The position numbers and the translations under genes are program-made. The notes below the pieces were generated by a model. That model saw nothing but the letters and a program-made list of their open reading frames with translations, did no database searches and was not told where the DNA came from. Below, piece by piece: positions 1-14,110 of a DNA stretch of 64,000 nt. Source of the stretch: Anaeramoeba ignava (lineage: Eukaryota; Metamonada; Anaeramoebidae); contig JAPDFW010000066.1 of assembly GCA_028826165.1 (NCBI GenBank), positions 1 through 64,000 on the forward strand, written 5' to 3'. Each line of letters begins with the position of its first letter. The first letter of the stretch is position 1.

Positions 1-2027
1 TTTTTATAATAATAATAATAATAAGAAAAATAATTTAATCTATTCTTAATTCAATTAACATAATTTATCATTTCATTCTTTTTTAAAAAAATTTTTTAAT
101 TAATTAAAAAATGTTAAAATATAATATAATCTGAAAAATAAAAATAAAAATAAAAATAAAACTAAAAATAAAACTCTATTGGAATCATATTCAATAAATT
201 TCTTGATTTATCTTTCATTTTTTTTTAGTAAATTATAAAGAAAAAAAAATTTATTTATTTATTCTTTATTTGAAATTATTTTTAATCAGAAAAAAGAAAT
301 AAAGAAAGAAAGAACTCAATTCATTTTTTTTTCTTTCCCATTATTATTATTATTAAAGATAAAAAGATAGAAGTTAATTTAATTTATTTTATTAAAGAAA
401 TTTTTAAAAATGAAGTTTTATTTTATTTTTATTTTTATTTTTATTTTTATTTTTATTTTTTAATTAATTAATTAAAGTTTTAAAATTCTAATTTAATTGA
501 TAAATTTATTGTTTTATTGAAGAAATATCAAAAAAATCAAAACTAATAAATCAAAAAAATGAAAATGAAAATGAAAATGAAAATGAAAAAATCTTTCTAT
601 TCAAATAATTTTTTCTTTTATTTTAATTTATATTTTTATATTTATACATTTATCTCTTTTTTCTTTCAATAATAAATCAAAATTTTTTAAAACCAAAAAA
701 AAATTAAAAATTATTTTAAAAAATAAAAATAAAAATCAAAAATTTTAATAATTTGAAAATTAATATTAAAATATTATTATTATTATTTTTATTCATTTTT
801 TTTATTGATTAACAATAATATTCCCTTTTTTTTTAATTTATTTATTATTTTTCTTTTCTTTATTAAATAATTTATATATTTATTTATATTTGTTAAAAAA
901 AAAGATACAAATAACAAAAAGAATAAATAGAATATAAAATATATTTTATTTTCTAAATTCTTCTTCTGAAAAAAAAAAGGGGAAAAGTAAAAGATCTAGA
1001 AAAATATTATTAATATTAATAAAATAAAGGAAAATTTAATTTAATTTAATTTTTAAAAAATAAAGTGAAACAAAACAAGAAATAAATATAAATTTATTTA
1101 AATATTAATTGAAATGAAAAGAAAAGAAAAAATTTTCAAATTAAAAAACAACAATAAATATAAATATAAAATATAAATAATATTAATAAAAAAAATGTAT
1201 TTTTCTTTTATTTTTTCTTCTTATTTTTATTTTTATTTTTATTTTTATTTTTTATTTGGAATAATAAAAATTGTTTTTAAAATTAAAATTTAATTTAATT
1301 TAATAAATTTGAGAAAAGAAATAATTATTTATTTTTTTGTTTGGAATTATTAAATTATTTACTTTTATTTTTAAATTTAATAAAAATAAGAATAAGAATA
1401 AGATATAAACTTATTAATGTATATTTTTTATAATTTTTAAATTTTAATCAATAAATTTATTATTTTAATTATTTTGGTTATTAAAATAAAAGAAAATTAA
1501 TATAAAAAAAATCACAAAATCAAATATTATTTTTTTCAAATTCTTTTTGATTATAATAAAAAAAAATTGGAAAATAAAAGAATAATAAATTAACAATAAA
1601 AACAAAAACAAACAAACAACAAGAATTAATTTCCCTTTTCCTTTTTTTCTTTTATTTTATTGAGAAATTTTTTAAATAAAAGTCAAAAGAAGAAAATTTA
1701 TTTCAAAATTAATTAATAAAAAAAAATGAGATAAAATAATTTAATTATTTATTAATAAAAAATGAAAAAATACATAAAAAGAAAATTTTATCAATTTTTA
1801 TTTTGTTTTAAAATTATTTCTTTAATTATTATTAACCAAAAATTTAAAAAATAAATAATAAATAAATAAAATTTTGATTTGAAATTAATTAAATTAAAAA
1901 AATAATTGAAATAAAAATAGTATGTAAATTTAATAAAAAAATTTTTTAAATTCAAATTTTTCATCATAAAAAACAATAATAAAAATAATTCAAAATTATT
2001 TTTAAATTTTTTAATTCATTTATTTAG
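1..2027. other. AT-rich gene-free stretch
   Basis: Almost pure A/T with short runs of TAAAAA, TTTTTA and GAAA microsatellite. Open frames are short and composed of F, L, I, K and N only. I see no conserved protein motif, tRNA-like fold or gene. Confidence 0.7.
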
Positions 2028-2123
2028 GAATCTCCACTTCATTATTTATGCAAGAACAAATCAATTACAACAGATATTATTAGGATTTTGATTAATAAAG
2101 GAGTTAATTTCAATTTACAAAAA
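2028..2123 (+). CDS. Isolated ankyrin-repeat exon
   Basis: A 96-base open block sits between a TATTTAG acceptor and a GTAAAA donor. It encodes 32 residues beginning [10 protein letters not shown] and continuing with an amphipathic helix and a GVNFN turn. This fits one ankyrin repeat ([17 protein letters not shown]). Both ends are phase 0, so the exon equals one repeat. No neighbouring exons are recognisable in several kb of AT-rich DNA on either side. It could be a relic of a lost gene or an exon of a gene with very long introns. The similarity to the exon at 26000-26155 (same [10 protein letters not shown] start) is direct. Confidence 0.55.
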
Positions 2124-5100
2124 GTAAAAAAAAATTTACAAAAAAAAATAAATTGAATAATAATAATAATCAAAATATTATTATTATTATTAATTATATT
2201 TTAAAAACAAAAATAAAAATAATTTAAAATTATAATTTTCTTTATGTAATAATAAAAACAAGAAATCTAAATTTTGTTTATAATTTCAATTTTAATTTTT
2301 TTTATTATAAAAAATAATTATTTACAAAAAGAAAAAAATTAAAAAAAAATTTGAAAGAGAAAGAGAAAGAGAAAGAGAAAGAAAATATTTTTATTTTTAT
2401 ATTTATTATTTAAAAGAATAATAATTAATAAATTTAATATATAAATTTAATTTTAATTACAAAATAATAATAATAATAATAAGTTTTAGATAATTTTAAG
2501 TTATGAAATAAAAATATTATTTTATTTATAAATCTTTATTTAATAACAAATTTAAATTAATTCTTTTTTAAAATAAATAAATAATTAATTAAACACAAAA
2601 AGAAACTTCAAATTATTTTTCATTTATTTAACAAAAAAAATAAAAAATAAAACCAAAATTTTATAAAATTCAAATAATTTTTTTTTTGATAAAATTTTTT
2701 CAATTTGAAATGAAATGATAAAATAAAAATAAAAATATTATTATTAATTATTATTTAGATAAGAAATTTTGAAAAGATAAATATATTTTTTATTTATTTA
2801 TTTCAAATAAACAAATTAAATAAATAAAAGAATTAAAAATAATCAGAATTATTGAAAAAAAAAAGAAAGAAATTATTAATTTATAAATAAATTTATTATT
2901 CTTAATCTAAATATTAAATATTAGAGAAAAAATAAAATAAAATTTATTTAATATTCATTTAGATTAAAATAATCAAAATTATTGAAAACAAAAACAAAAG
3001 GAAATTTTTTTTTTCTTTTTTTTTCTTTAAATTATTCAAAATGATATTTTCTTTTCATATTTTTATTTTTTTTCATTTTTAAAATTATAAAATATTAATA
3101 AATTATTTCATTCATTTTTATTTATTTATATATTATAATTCAATTTTATTAATAATTTCCAAGTATTTATAATAAATATATAATTTTGAAAAATAAATTT
3201 TTAATCTCAAATCATAAAAAAATATTATTTATTTATTTATTATTAATTAAATTTAAAAACAAACAAACAAACAAACAAATAACACAAATTTATTCCAAAA
3301 TAAAAAAATTTATTTCTAATAAAAAGAATATTTTTCATTTTCATTTCCTTTTTCTTTCTTTTTTTTTTTAAATTTATAAAATAATTACAAAGAAAAAAAA
3401 ATATTTAATTAATTTAATAATTATTTATTTTTGATTTAAAATTATTAAATAGATTGTAAATATTTTAAAATAAAATTTAATCAAATCAAAAAATAAAAAA
3501 AAAGAAAAAGAAAAAGAAAAGAAAAGAAAGAATAATTATTTTATAATTCATTTCAATTTTAATTTTATTTTAAATTTATATATTTAATCAAATTTTTTGT
3601 TTATTAATTTATAATAATAAATATTTTATTTTATTAAATTTTAAAATAACTCTTCTTCTTCTTCTTTTTTTATTTATTTTTTATTTATAATAATAATAAT
3701 TTATTATTTACTTAATTTTTCATTTTATTTAATAATATTAATATTTATTTTTGAAATTTTATATTTATTATACAAAATAAAAATAATTAATTTCCCTCAA
3801 AAAATAATAATATTAATATTAATAAATATTATTATTTTCATTTCAAAATTTTTCATTTTATAAAATTTAATTTTTTTCTTATTTATTAAAAATTATAAAT
3901 TTATTTATTCATTTACTTCTATTTTTTTTTTATTATTCTTTTATTTACATATTTTTTATTTTTATTTTGGAAAAAAAACAACAAATTTAAAATTTAATTC
4001 TTTCAATCTAAAATATTATTTAAAAATTAAAGAAAATGAAAAAAAAAGTAAATGAATAAATTTATATTTTTATTTTTATTTTTATTTTTATATTTTCTTT
4101 AAATTGGAAAATAAAATTTAAAAAGAAAAATATTATTTTTTTATTCTCAAATCTTATTTTTTGAATTTCAATTTTGATTTAAAAAAGAAAAATTCAATAA
4201 TTTCTTTTTTGAAATATGATTAATGATTATTATTTATTTTTTTCAATATTAATATATTTTGAATTTGAGAAATTTAATTATCAATAAACTTTTTATTCAA
4301 ATTTAAATATTTTTTTTCTTTAGTGAATAATAATTAAATTTATATCAACTCTTTTTATTTGAGAAATTATTTTTATAATATAAAGATAAGTTATTATAAT
4401 TTGTTATTAAATTAAATAAAATTATTCTTTTATTTTATTTTAAATTTTAATATTAAATTTTTTCTTTTCATATTTTAAAATATTGAGAGAAAGATGAAAA
4501 AAAGAATATGAAAAAGGAAATAATATTTTTTTATATCATTTTTATTTTTATTATAATCTGAAAAGTAAATCACAATAAATTAAATTAAAATCAATTTTTT
4601 ATTTTAAAAAAAATTTGGGAAAAAAAAAAGGAAATATTTATTATTCTCTCTAAATTGGATATTGGAATTATTTTTATAAAAAAAAATAAGAATAAATTAT
4701 TTAATCTTTTAAATAAAAATAATATTTAATTAAAAAAAAAATCTATTAAATAAATATTCAGAATAAATATTGATTTAATAAATTCTTTAATATCATTTTT
4801 CTCTTTCATTTTTTTTATATTTCAATATTTTAAACAAAGAAAATTTAAAAAAAAAATTCATTTTCTATTTATTTATTTATTATTAAATTTTGAAAAAAAA
4901 AATAAAATTATTTTTTGATTTTACAATAAATTTGAGTTTATCAATATTTTTATTGAATATTCTTTTATTGAAAATTAAATTATTTCCAATTTATTAAATA
5001 TAAAAATTTTTTAATGAAATATTAATTTAATTTATTAAATTTTTTTTTTGGAAATTTTGAAAGAGAATGAAATTGAAAATTATTTTTTTTGATTATTTTA

Positions 5101-6859
5101 TATCCTTTTTAATTAATTAATTCAATTTCTTCTTAATTTTAATTTTAATTTTATTAGATTTATTCTCTTCCTTCTTTTTTTTTAAAAAAAAGTGATTATT
5201 ATCAAATTGATTTTTAATATTAATAAGATTTAATTTAATTTAATAATTGAAAAAAAAAACAAAACAAAATTTTATTCTTAATAATATTGAATAAATTCTT
5301 AATTTGAATAATATTTTATTTTTATTTTTATTTAATTTAATTTAATTTTATAATATAAATTTTAATTAAATATTTGTGTTAATGTGAATAAAAATTAATT
5401 ATTTTTTTATTCAAATATAAACTCAAAACAATAAATATTTCTTTTATATTAATTATTACAAAATAATAATAATAAAAATAAAAATGTTACATTAAATCCA
5501 ATATTTATTTATATTATTTTTTTGAAATAAAATTCTTCTTCAATTTAATAATTTTGATATTATCGAAATTTTAGAAATAAAATAAGATATTAAAATTATT
5601 TTATTTCTCCTTTTAAAACTTCTTTCTTATATAATTCACATATTTTTTTTTGTTTTTAATTATATTTATTTTTGTTTCGTTTCATATTTACTCAATTATA
5701 ATCAAAGAAATATTAAGAAAATAAAGAAAAAACCAAATATTTTTATTTTTATTTTTATTTTTATTTTTATTTTTGATAATATTAAAATATTATTTCTAGA
5801 TTATTAAAAATCAAAAACCAAAAATCTGTAAATATTATAAGATAATCTAAATTTAATAAAATTTTATTCTTTTAAATTTTTTTTTAATTTAATAAATTGT
5901 AATATAAATTAAAATTGATTAACAATTTGTAATTATCATAATTCACATATATTATTTAATTATTTTTTTTATAAACTAAATAATGAAATGAATTAAATTT
6001 AGATATCAATAATTTTTGTTTTTATATTTATCTTCTTTCTATTTCCTTACTTTTTTTTTTTTATTTATTTATTTATTTATTTTCATTCTTTTTATTTATT
6101 TATACATATAGATTTTCTAAATAATTTATTTTATTCCTCAAGATAATTTACAAAACAAAAACAAAAACAAAAAAATTTGGATTGAAAATTATTTCATTTT
6201 TAATCATAATCTTATACTTTGAAAATAAAAATATAATAATTATAATTATTAAATCAAAATTGAAAGAAAAAAAATATTTAAATTGAATATTAAAAACAAA
6301 AAAAGAAAGAGAAGATAAATTTAAAATATTTTTTATTTTTATTTAAGATATTTAAAATTAAAACAAAAAAATAATAAAAATAAAATCCAATTCTTAAATT
6401 CTCTAAAATAAATAAATTATTTATTAAGAAATCCAAAAAAAAAATATGATTATGAATTGAATAAACGAGAAATTATTGAATAAAAATAGTAAATATAAAA
6501 TGATTAAAAGTGAGAAAGATAAATAATTAGAAAGAAAAGAAAAAAAAAAAAATTTCAATAAATATTTCTTTATAAAATGTTTTAAAAATAATAAAAACAA
6601 AAATAAAAATAGAAACAAAGAAAAAAAAAAGAATTTTATAATAATAATATTAATATATATAAGCTTAAATACTCAAATCAATAATATAAAAAATTATTTC
6701 ACTTATATTTGTGAAATTAAATAATTTCAATAAAAATAAAAATAAAAATAAAAACAATCATTTTAATTTGAATAAAAAAAATCAATTATTGAAAAGAAAA
6801 ATAATTAATATTGAAAGGAGAAAGAGATAATTCCTTTTTTTTTCTTTTTAATTAAATTT
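2124..6859. other. AT-rich gene-free stretch
   Basis: About 4.7 kb of A/T-rich sequence with TAAAAA, ATTT and GAAAAA microsatellites. Open frames are short and low in complexity. No gene, RNA gene or ordered repeat array is supported. Confidence 0.65.
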
Positions 6860-8240
6860 CTCAAAATAAAATTATTATTAAAATAATTTTAAAAATTTAA
6901 TTTTTTAAAATAAATTTATTTTCTTAATTATAAATAAATTTATTTTAATTTTATATTAAATTAAAAAAATATTTATTATTTCTTAAATTATTTTATTATT
7001 ATTTTTTAAATAGGGTGTAAATAAAATTATTATTAAAATAATTTTAAAAATTTAATTTTTTAAAATAAATTCATTTTCTTAATTATAAATAAATTTATTT
7101 TAATTTTATATTAAATTAAAAAAATATTTATTATTTCTTAAATTATTTTATTATTTTTTAAATAGTTTGTAAATAAAATTATTATTAAAATAATTTTAAA
7201 AATTTAATTTTTTAAAATAAATTTATTTTCTTAATTATAAATAAATTTATTATAATTTTATATTAAATTAAAAAAATATTTATTATTTCTTAAATTATTT
7301 TATTATTTTTTTAAATAGATTGTAAATAAAATTATTATTAAAATAATTTTAAAAATTTAATTTTTTAAAATAAATTCATTTTCTTAATTATAAATAAATT
7401 TATTATTATTTTAATAATTTTATATTAAATTAAAAAAATATTTATTTCTTAAATTATTTTATTATTATTTTTAAATATTATTATGTAAATAAAAAAATTA
7501 TTAAAATAATTTTAAAAATTTAATTTTTAAAATAAATTTATTTTCTTAATTATAAATAAATTTTTATTTTTATTTATTTTATTTTTATATTTAAATTAAA
7601 TTAAAAATATTTATTATTTTTTAAAAATTATTTTATTATTATTTTTAAATAGTTTGTAAATAAAAATTATTTTTAAAATAATTTTAAAAATTTAATTTTT
7701 AAAATAAATTTATTTTTTATTAATTATTTTAAAATTTATTATAAATTATTTTTTTAATTAAAAATATTTATTATTTTATATTTAAATTATTTTAAATTTA
7801 TTTTAATTTTTAAATAGGATGTAAAATAAAATTATTATTAAAATAATTTTAAAAATTTAATTTTTAAAATAAATTTTATTTAATTTTTAATTATAAATAA
7901 ATTTATTATTTTAATTTTATATTAAATTAAAAAATATTTATTATTTCTTAAATTATTTTATTATTATTTTTAAATTAAATGTAAATAAAAATTATTATTA
8001 AAATAATTTTAAAAATTTAATTTTTTAAATAAAATAAATTTATTTTCTTAATTATAAATAAATTTATTATTATTTTATATTAAATTAAAAAATATTTATT
8101 ATTTCTTAAATTATTTTATTATTTTTAAATAGGGAGTAAATAAAATTATTATTAAAATAATTTTAAAAATTTAATTTTTTAAAATAAATTCATTTTCTTA
8201 ATTATAAATAAAAATTTATTATAATTTTATTACAAATTAT
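6860..8240. repeat. ~155 bp satellite array (about 9 units)
   Basis: A unit of roughly 152-170 bases is repeated head to tail. Each contains GTAAATAAAATTATTATT, then TTTTCTTAATTATAAAT and a TTATTTCTTAAATTATT block. Copies of the GTAAATAAAATT block recur near 7016, 7168, 7321, 7485, 7655, 7820, 7980 and 8133. The middle units have more small indels than the outer ones. Confidence 0.8.
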
Positions 8241-8613
8241 TTTTAAAAATAAATTTTGCATTTTTGAAAAATTTTGAATCCGAGTTTCGTCAAAAAAATA
8301 AAAAGAAAATTGAAATGAAATTTTGTTTTCATTTTTTCAAAAAAAAATGAATTAAAAAGAAAAATGATCAACCAAAAATTTGTTTCAAAAATTGAAAGCC
8401 AAAACTTCTTTTTCAAAAAGAAAATAAATTTTGATTTTTGCTTATAAAATTTTAAGTTTCTTTTTTCTGATGAAATGAAAATCAATTTTTTAAATTTTTA
8501 GAACATATAAAAGATTATAAATTTAAATTTCTTTTTCCTCTCCAAACTTGATTCATTGATCCAAAAAAATTTTTCATCCTTAATAATTTAATAATTCTAA
8601 TAATTCTATAACA
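8241..8613. other. Less repetitive lead-in to the recombinase relic
   Basis: Between the satellite and the recombinase relic the sequence is less repetitive and slightly richer in G/C. Short plus-strand frames such as MINQKFVSKIESQNF (from about 8366) look like possible decayed N-terminal coding sequence. No continuous frame or known motif is present, so no function is assigned. Confidence 0.3.
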
Positions 8614-9813
8614 ATGAAGGAGTTCTTGCAATTGTTGCATTGGAATCAGATGAAAAGAACATTCAAAAGACCAATGAAGATTTTCAAAAAAGGAATTTCA
8701 GAATACTTTACCCAAATCTTTATTAGGTGAAAAACATAAAACAATGAACTTGATGAAAAGAAAATAGAATTTTTGAAAAAAAATAGCACTTTCAGAAACA
8801 AATTTCAAAAGTACATAATAAAATTTTTTATCCAAATGAAAAAGAAAAATGGAAAAGAATACAAAATGAAAACTTTCAGTTCTTATTGTTCCAATTTTTT
8901 TCATTATTTGAAAGTTGATAAACAAATCATAATTGTTTTAACTAAAATAATTCGAATAATTCTTTTGGTCTTGAGACAAATTTTGACAAGTGAAGGATCC
9001 ACAATTCCCAATACTTAACTTAGGGAAGAAGCGGACTTGATGAATTTTTTGGACCTCAAAAATCCCAAGCATCTTACTGTTGCTACTCTTTTCTCGCTAG
9101 CCAAGCATTTCTGTCTCAGAGGTGAAGAAGTGACAAATCTGGAAGTTGGACAACTTACTTTTGAACATAGGGAAAATGAGGATTTTATCATATATAGACA
9201 GGGTGAATCTAAAAACAACAAGGTAGTTACACACAACACAAACTTCGAACCCAAGATCTCAAAACTTTTTAGATTAAGTGATCACCCCAAAGATCCATAT
9301 AATGTGATAAAAGTTTATTGGGATTACAGAAGAAGACTGGATACGGAAAAGAGCTCACTTTTTTTTCGAGCGATAAATTTTAACTCCACAAATGGAAATT
9401 TGCTAAAAAATCAAAGCATTAAATCACAAACCTTATTAAAACATTTCAAGGCGGTGGCAAAAAAAAGGCAGGAATTTCAAAAAAAAATTTCAAAAACGTT
9501 ATTTTTGCTCATTCGATTAGAGTAAACGGCTGTTTCAGATTGCATCAAAAATTCAAAAATTCTTAAAAATGATCTAAAAAGCGGGCATAAATCCATATCT
9601 TCATTACAAATTTATAAACGCTCTTCCATTGAAAAAGAAAAAAAAGTTGATTCTTTACTTCATTTGCCTTTAGAAGTGTCTCAAACTTCTGACAATTCTC
9701 ATTTTTCCAATGAGGTTACAACATCGAAAGAAGATTTAAATCATTCAGGAATTTCTTCACTTTTGATAATTATTTTGTTTTTATTATTATTCAATTTTCT
9801 ACTGGTTAAATAA
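8614..9813 (+). pseudogene. Decayed tyrosine recombinase (Crypton-like?)
   Basis: Fragments in several frames form one tyrosine recombinase. From 8740 to 9525 the frame is open except for one TAA at 9016-9018. It gives an N-terminal core-binding segment (FSSYCSNFFHYLK) and the catalytic arm LRGEEVTNL (Arg codon 9118). After a one-base shift in the A-run near 9480 comes AHSIRVNG (His 9510, Arg 9519). After another shift comes SGHKSISSLQIYKR (His 9586, catalytic Tyr 9613). Thus R, H-x-x-R, H-K and Y are all recognisable. The last ~20 residues (ISSLLIIILFLLLFNFLLVK) are strongly hydrophobic, like a tail anchor, which is unusual for this family. A segment upstream of 8740 (LAIVALESDEKN) may be the N-terminus. 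Stops and shifts show it is inactive. The family could be Crypton/DUF3504-type, but without a search this is uncertain. Confidence 0.7.
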
Positions 9814-12315
9814 AAATAATTTTATTTTTTTTTTCATGGACAGAACAGATTAAAGAAAAAAAAAACAAAAATTTTGAAAAATATTTTTTGAAAAATCAAA
9901 AATTTTAATTCATAATTCATTTTCAAATCTTTCTTTCTTTTTTCTTTCTTATAATTTCTTTCTTTTTTCTTTTTTTTTAAAATGAAATAAAAATTTCTTT
10001 CTTTTTTTTTTATTCTTTCAAATTTTTATTTAAATCTTTTTTTTTTCTTTTATAAAAATTTGAAATAATAATTTTAAAAATAAAAATCCTTTCCCCAATT
10101 TCATTTTTTTTGTTTTTTGATGATTCCTTCTTTCAATAAAAAAAGAAGAGAAAAAAAAGGCGCGAAAATTTCAAAAATTGATATTTTTAAATGATTTTTT
10201 TTATATTTTTAAAATAAAAAAATTAAGAAAATTATAATAATAAAAGAAATTAATATTATTATTGTCTCAATTTATTTTTATTTTTACAAAAAGATATTTT
10301 TAAATTTTACACCAGAATAAAATATAAAAAATGAGTTTTTATTATTATAATATATAATATTGATTATAATAATTAATTTATTAATTGAAATAATTTATTA
10401 TTTTTTTTATTGATTTTGTAAATTAATTTATATATTATTATAATAAAATATTTGATAAAAAAAAAGTAATTAAATTAAGTAATTTAATTCACAATCAAGA
10501 TCAAATTCAAAAGAAAAAGAAAAAGAAAAAGAAAAAGAATATAGGTTTTTTTTCTCTTTTTGTTTTTAATTTCAATTTTAGTTTAATAAAATAAAATTTA
10601 TGAATAAAAAAAAGGAAAAGAAGAGATATTCATATTTTTTTTTCTCAAACAAACATTTTAAAAATCTATTATTAATTTATTTTTATTTTGAAAGGAAAAT
10701 TAAATAAATTACAATCTTTATCTTTTTTCTTTTTTTTTAAATGAGAATATTTTTATTATAAAAATAATTAATTAATTTTTGAAAAAAAAAAATTTAAAAG
10801 AAAAAAAAAAGGAATTATTAAGAATAATTTAATTTGTTATATAGAAAAATCAATTTAATTAATAATAAATAAAATTATTATTATTATTATTAAAAATAAA
10901 AAATATTATTTTGAATATTTTCTTAAATTTAAATTATATTTTTCCATTTAACAAATTAAGTTATTTTTTGATTTTTTTTTTAAATTTAATAAAATAAAAA
11001 TTTAAAAAAAAAAGATTAAATTAAAAATCTAATTTAAATTAAGAGAAATGTATTAAAAAAATTTATTAAATTAAATTAAACAAAATTGAAAAATATTTTC
11101 TCAATAAAAATAAAAGAATTAAAATTAGAAAAAAATATATTATTATTATTATTTATAAAAAATATATATAAATAAGAAAAGAAGATTAATTTATTCCAAA
11201 AAAAAATGAATTAAAATTAAAATTTAAAATATATTTACATTTATATTTATTTTTGTTTTATATTAGAAATTTTCAAATTTAATTTCTTATCAAAAAAGAA
11301 AATTGAGTTTTTTTTTTCCAAAATAAATAAGATAAATAAATAAATAAAAATATTAATTAATATAATTTTTGAATGAAGAAATAATATTTAAGTTTTTGTT
11401 TTTTGGAAATTAGAAATATTTATTAATATTTTTTTTTAAACATGATTATATATCATTAATATTCACACACATATACAAAAATTAAATTTATTCTGAAACA
11501 AATTTTCTTTTTTTCTTTTTCTTTTTTCTTCACAAAAAAAAATTATAAAAAAAAATTTTCATTTATCTTTTTTTATTCATTTTTTCCTTTTATTTTCAAT
11601 TTCCCCCTAAAAAAAAACCAAAATTTAAATAAAATAAACTCTAATATTATTTGATTTTTATTTATTTATTTTTATCATATTCTTATTATTTTTTTTTCTT
11701 TTTTTCTTTTTTTCTTTTTGATTAAATTTGAATTGATTTTGAATAATATTTTATATTTATTGAATATTATTAATGATTTCTTCAATAATTCTTTTTCTTA
11801 TCAATTTAAACAATATTTTTTTTTGGAAATTATTCTTAAAAAAAAGAAATTATGAATATTTATTCAATAATTAATCCAAAAAAAAAATAATTTAATTCTA
11901 TTTGGAGAAAAATAAAAATATTTTTTTCTTTTAATCAATAATAAGATACAAATAATATTAAAAATTTGAAAATAAAAATAAAAATAAAAATAAAATAAAA
12001 ATTCATTTTTCCAATAATTTCTCTAAATAAATGAAAAGATAAAATTTCCATTAATTTATATTTATTTTAAATATTTGAGAAAAAGAATTTTTTTTTCAAT
12101 TAATTTTAAATTCAATAATAATAATTATTATTATTATTTGGATTCAGAAGTATTCAAAAAGAAATAATCTATTTCAATTCTTAAATCAAAAAAAACAATA
12201 ATTTAAAAAAAGAAATCAAATCCCAAAAAAAAAATTAAAGAAATTAAAATTATATTAAGAAAATGAATAATTATTTCTCAAAAACAAAAACAAAAACAAA
12301 AAATAAAATAAAAAC

Positions 12316-12469
12316 ATAAATATAAATATAAATATAAATATAAATATAAATATAAATATAAATATAAATATAAATATAAATATAAATATAAATATAAATA
12401 TAAATATAAATATAAATATAAATATAAATATAAATATAAATATAAATATAAATATAAATATAAATATAA
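12316..12469. repeat. ATAAAT hexanucleotide microsatellite
   Basis: About 26 almost perfect tandem copies of ATAAAT. It is the same motif family that fills the epimerase intron at 42754-45258. Confidence 0.9.
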
Positions 12470-12989
12470 GAAATATTTCTAATTTCCCTTTTTTTTTCTT
12501 TTTAATGATTTTTATTCCAAAATTTATTCCTACATTTAAAAAATTGAAATATTTTTATTTAGAATTTTATTTTTATTATAATTATTATGGAAATGAAAAT
12601 ATTTCAAAAATAAAATTATATTTATTTATATTATTTATATGAATAAATTTAGGAAAAGATAAGATATCAAAAATTTAAGATATTTATTTCAATACTTTTA
12701 AATTTGAATAAATATTTTGAATATAAAATATTAAAAATAAAATTAAATTTAATATTTTATTTTCATTTTATAAATAATATTTAAATAATATTAATAATAA
12801 TATTTTGAAGATTTTTCTTTTTTTCAAATTAATAAATAATAAATAATAAAAGAGAATAAGAAATAAAAATAATTTAAAAAGAAATAATACTTTTTAAAAA
12901 CAAATCAAATTTCAATTCTTTTTTTATTTAATATTTAAAATTAATTTTTAATTTATTTTTGGAAAATTTAATTTAAATTAATTAGAAAG

Positions 12990-13490
12990 TAAATTTAAAA
13001 TTAAAATTAAAATTAAAATTTAAAATTAAAATTAAAATTAAAATTAAAATTAAAAAAATAAAAAAATTAAAAATTAAAATTAAAATTAAAATTAAAATTA
13101 AAATTTAAATTAAAATTAAAAATTAATATTAAAATAAAACTTTAATAAAAAATTTTCAAAAATTCAAAACAAAATCCAAAAACAGGCGGGGTTTAAAAAA
13201 AAAAAACCTGTTTTTAAATCGAGAAATTTTTTTAAAGGAAAAATTTTCAAAAAATTAAAAAATTAAAACTAAAAATTAAAATTTTAAAAACAAAAATAAA
13301 AAAAAAATTTAAAATTATGTTTAAAATCCCTTTTTAAAATTCAAAATTAATATTAAAATTAAAATTAAAATTTAAAATTTAAAATTTAAAATTAAAATTT
13401 AAAATTAAAATAAAAAATTAAAATTAAAATTATTAAAATTAAAATTAAAATTAAAAATTAAAATTAAAAATTAAAAATATTTAATTATAT
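12990..13490. repeat. AAAATT tracts split by a GC-bearing island
   Basis: Two tracts of AAAATT repeats (about 12990-13130 and 13345-13480) flank roughly 200 bases that contain the only G/C clusters nearby, including AACAGGCGGGGTTT. Confidence 0.75.
13178..13215. other. Small GC-bearing hairpin
   Basis: AAAAACAGG (13178-13186) and CCTGTTTTT (13207-13215) are perfect inverted copies separated by 20 bases. A 9-bp stem of this size can arise by chance. It stands out mainly because the surroundings lack G and C. Confidence 0.35.
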
Positions 13491-13839
13491 TTTTACTTCT
13501 TTTCTCTTTATTTTTATTATAAATTTATTATTATTTATTTCTAATTTATTTTATTTCTATTTTTATTAAATTCAAAAATTAATTAATTAATAAATTTAAA
13601 TAAATTCATAATAATAAAAATTATTTAATAATAAAAATTTTCAAAATTCAAAATTCAAAATTTCAAAAATATTTTTATTATTAATAAACAAAAAATATCT
13701 TAAATTCTCAAATTTAATTATTATTTTTGAATTATTTTTGAATTATTTTTGGGAAATTAAATTTACAGTAAATTTAATCAAAAACAAAAACAAAAATTAA
13801 TTTAAAAACAAAAATAAAAATAAAAATAATTTTATTTAG

Positions 13840-14045
13840 GAATTCCATTACATTATCATTTAAAAAAGAATCAAATCAAATTACATTTGAAGAAATGAAT
13901 CAAATTTATTGAAAGGATTTAAAACAAAAACAAATCCTTTTGATTTTTAATTACAAAATTGAAGGAAATTAATCAAAATAAATTTTTATCCCAAAGGAAA
14001 ACACCAAAAGATTTACTTTCAGATTCTCTCAAGAAAATGATTTAA
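13840..14045 (+). pseudogene. Decayed ankyrin last exon
   Basis: Directly after TTTATTTAG the sequence matches the exon at 26000-26155. It has the same start apart from a short deletion, and the same end (KTPKDLLSDSLKKMI then TAA). It is 50 bases longer than that copy and carries in-frame stops, so it cannot encode the repeat. It lies 65 bases from the 3' end of the LINE at 14111-18794. Confidence 0.6.
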
Positions 14046-14110
14046 AAACAAATCATTTAAGTGAAAAATTTTTCTTTTTCTTTTTTCTCTTTTTGTCAGA
14101 AATATGAAAT

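Larger units (their letters stand above)
9814..13839. other. AT-rich gene-free stretch
   Basis: About 4 kb of A/T-rich DNA with homopolymer runs, an ATAAAT microsatellite at 12316-12469 and AAAATT tracts at about 12990-13490. I find no conserved coding or RNA signal. Confidence 0.65.

Noticed and set aside
6860-8240. CRISPR-like or other regular repeat-spacer array
   Set aside because: The repeats are directly tandem and 150+ bases long with no unique spacers; this is eukaryotic satellite DNA.
1791-8485. Short minus- and plus-strand frames of 60-80 codons in the first 8.5 kb
   Set aside because: They have only low-complexity composition and no conserved motif, and are expected by chance in such AT-rich DNA.
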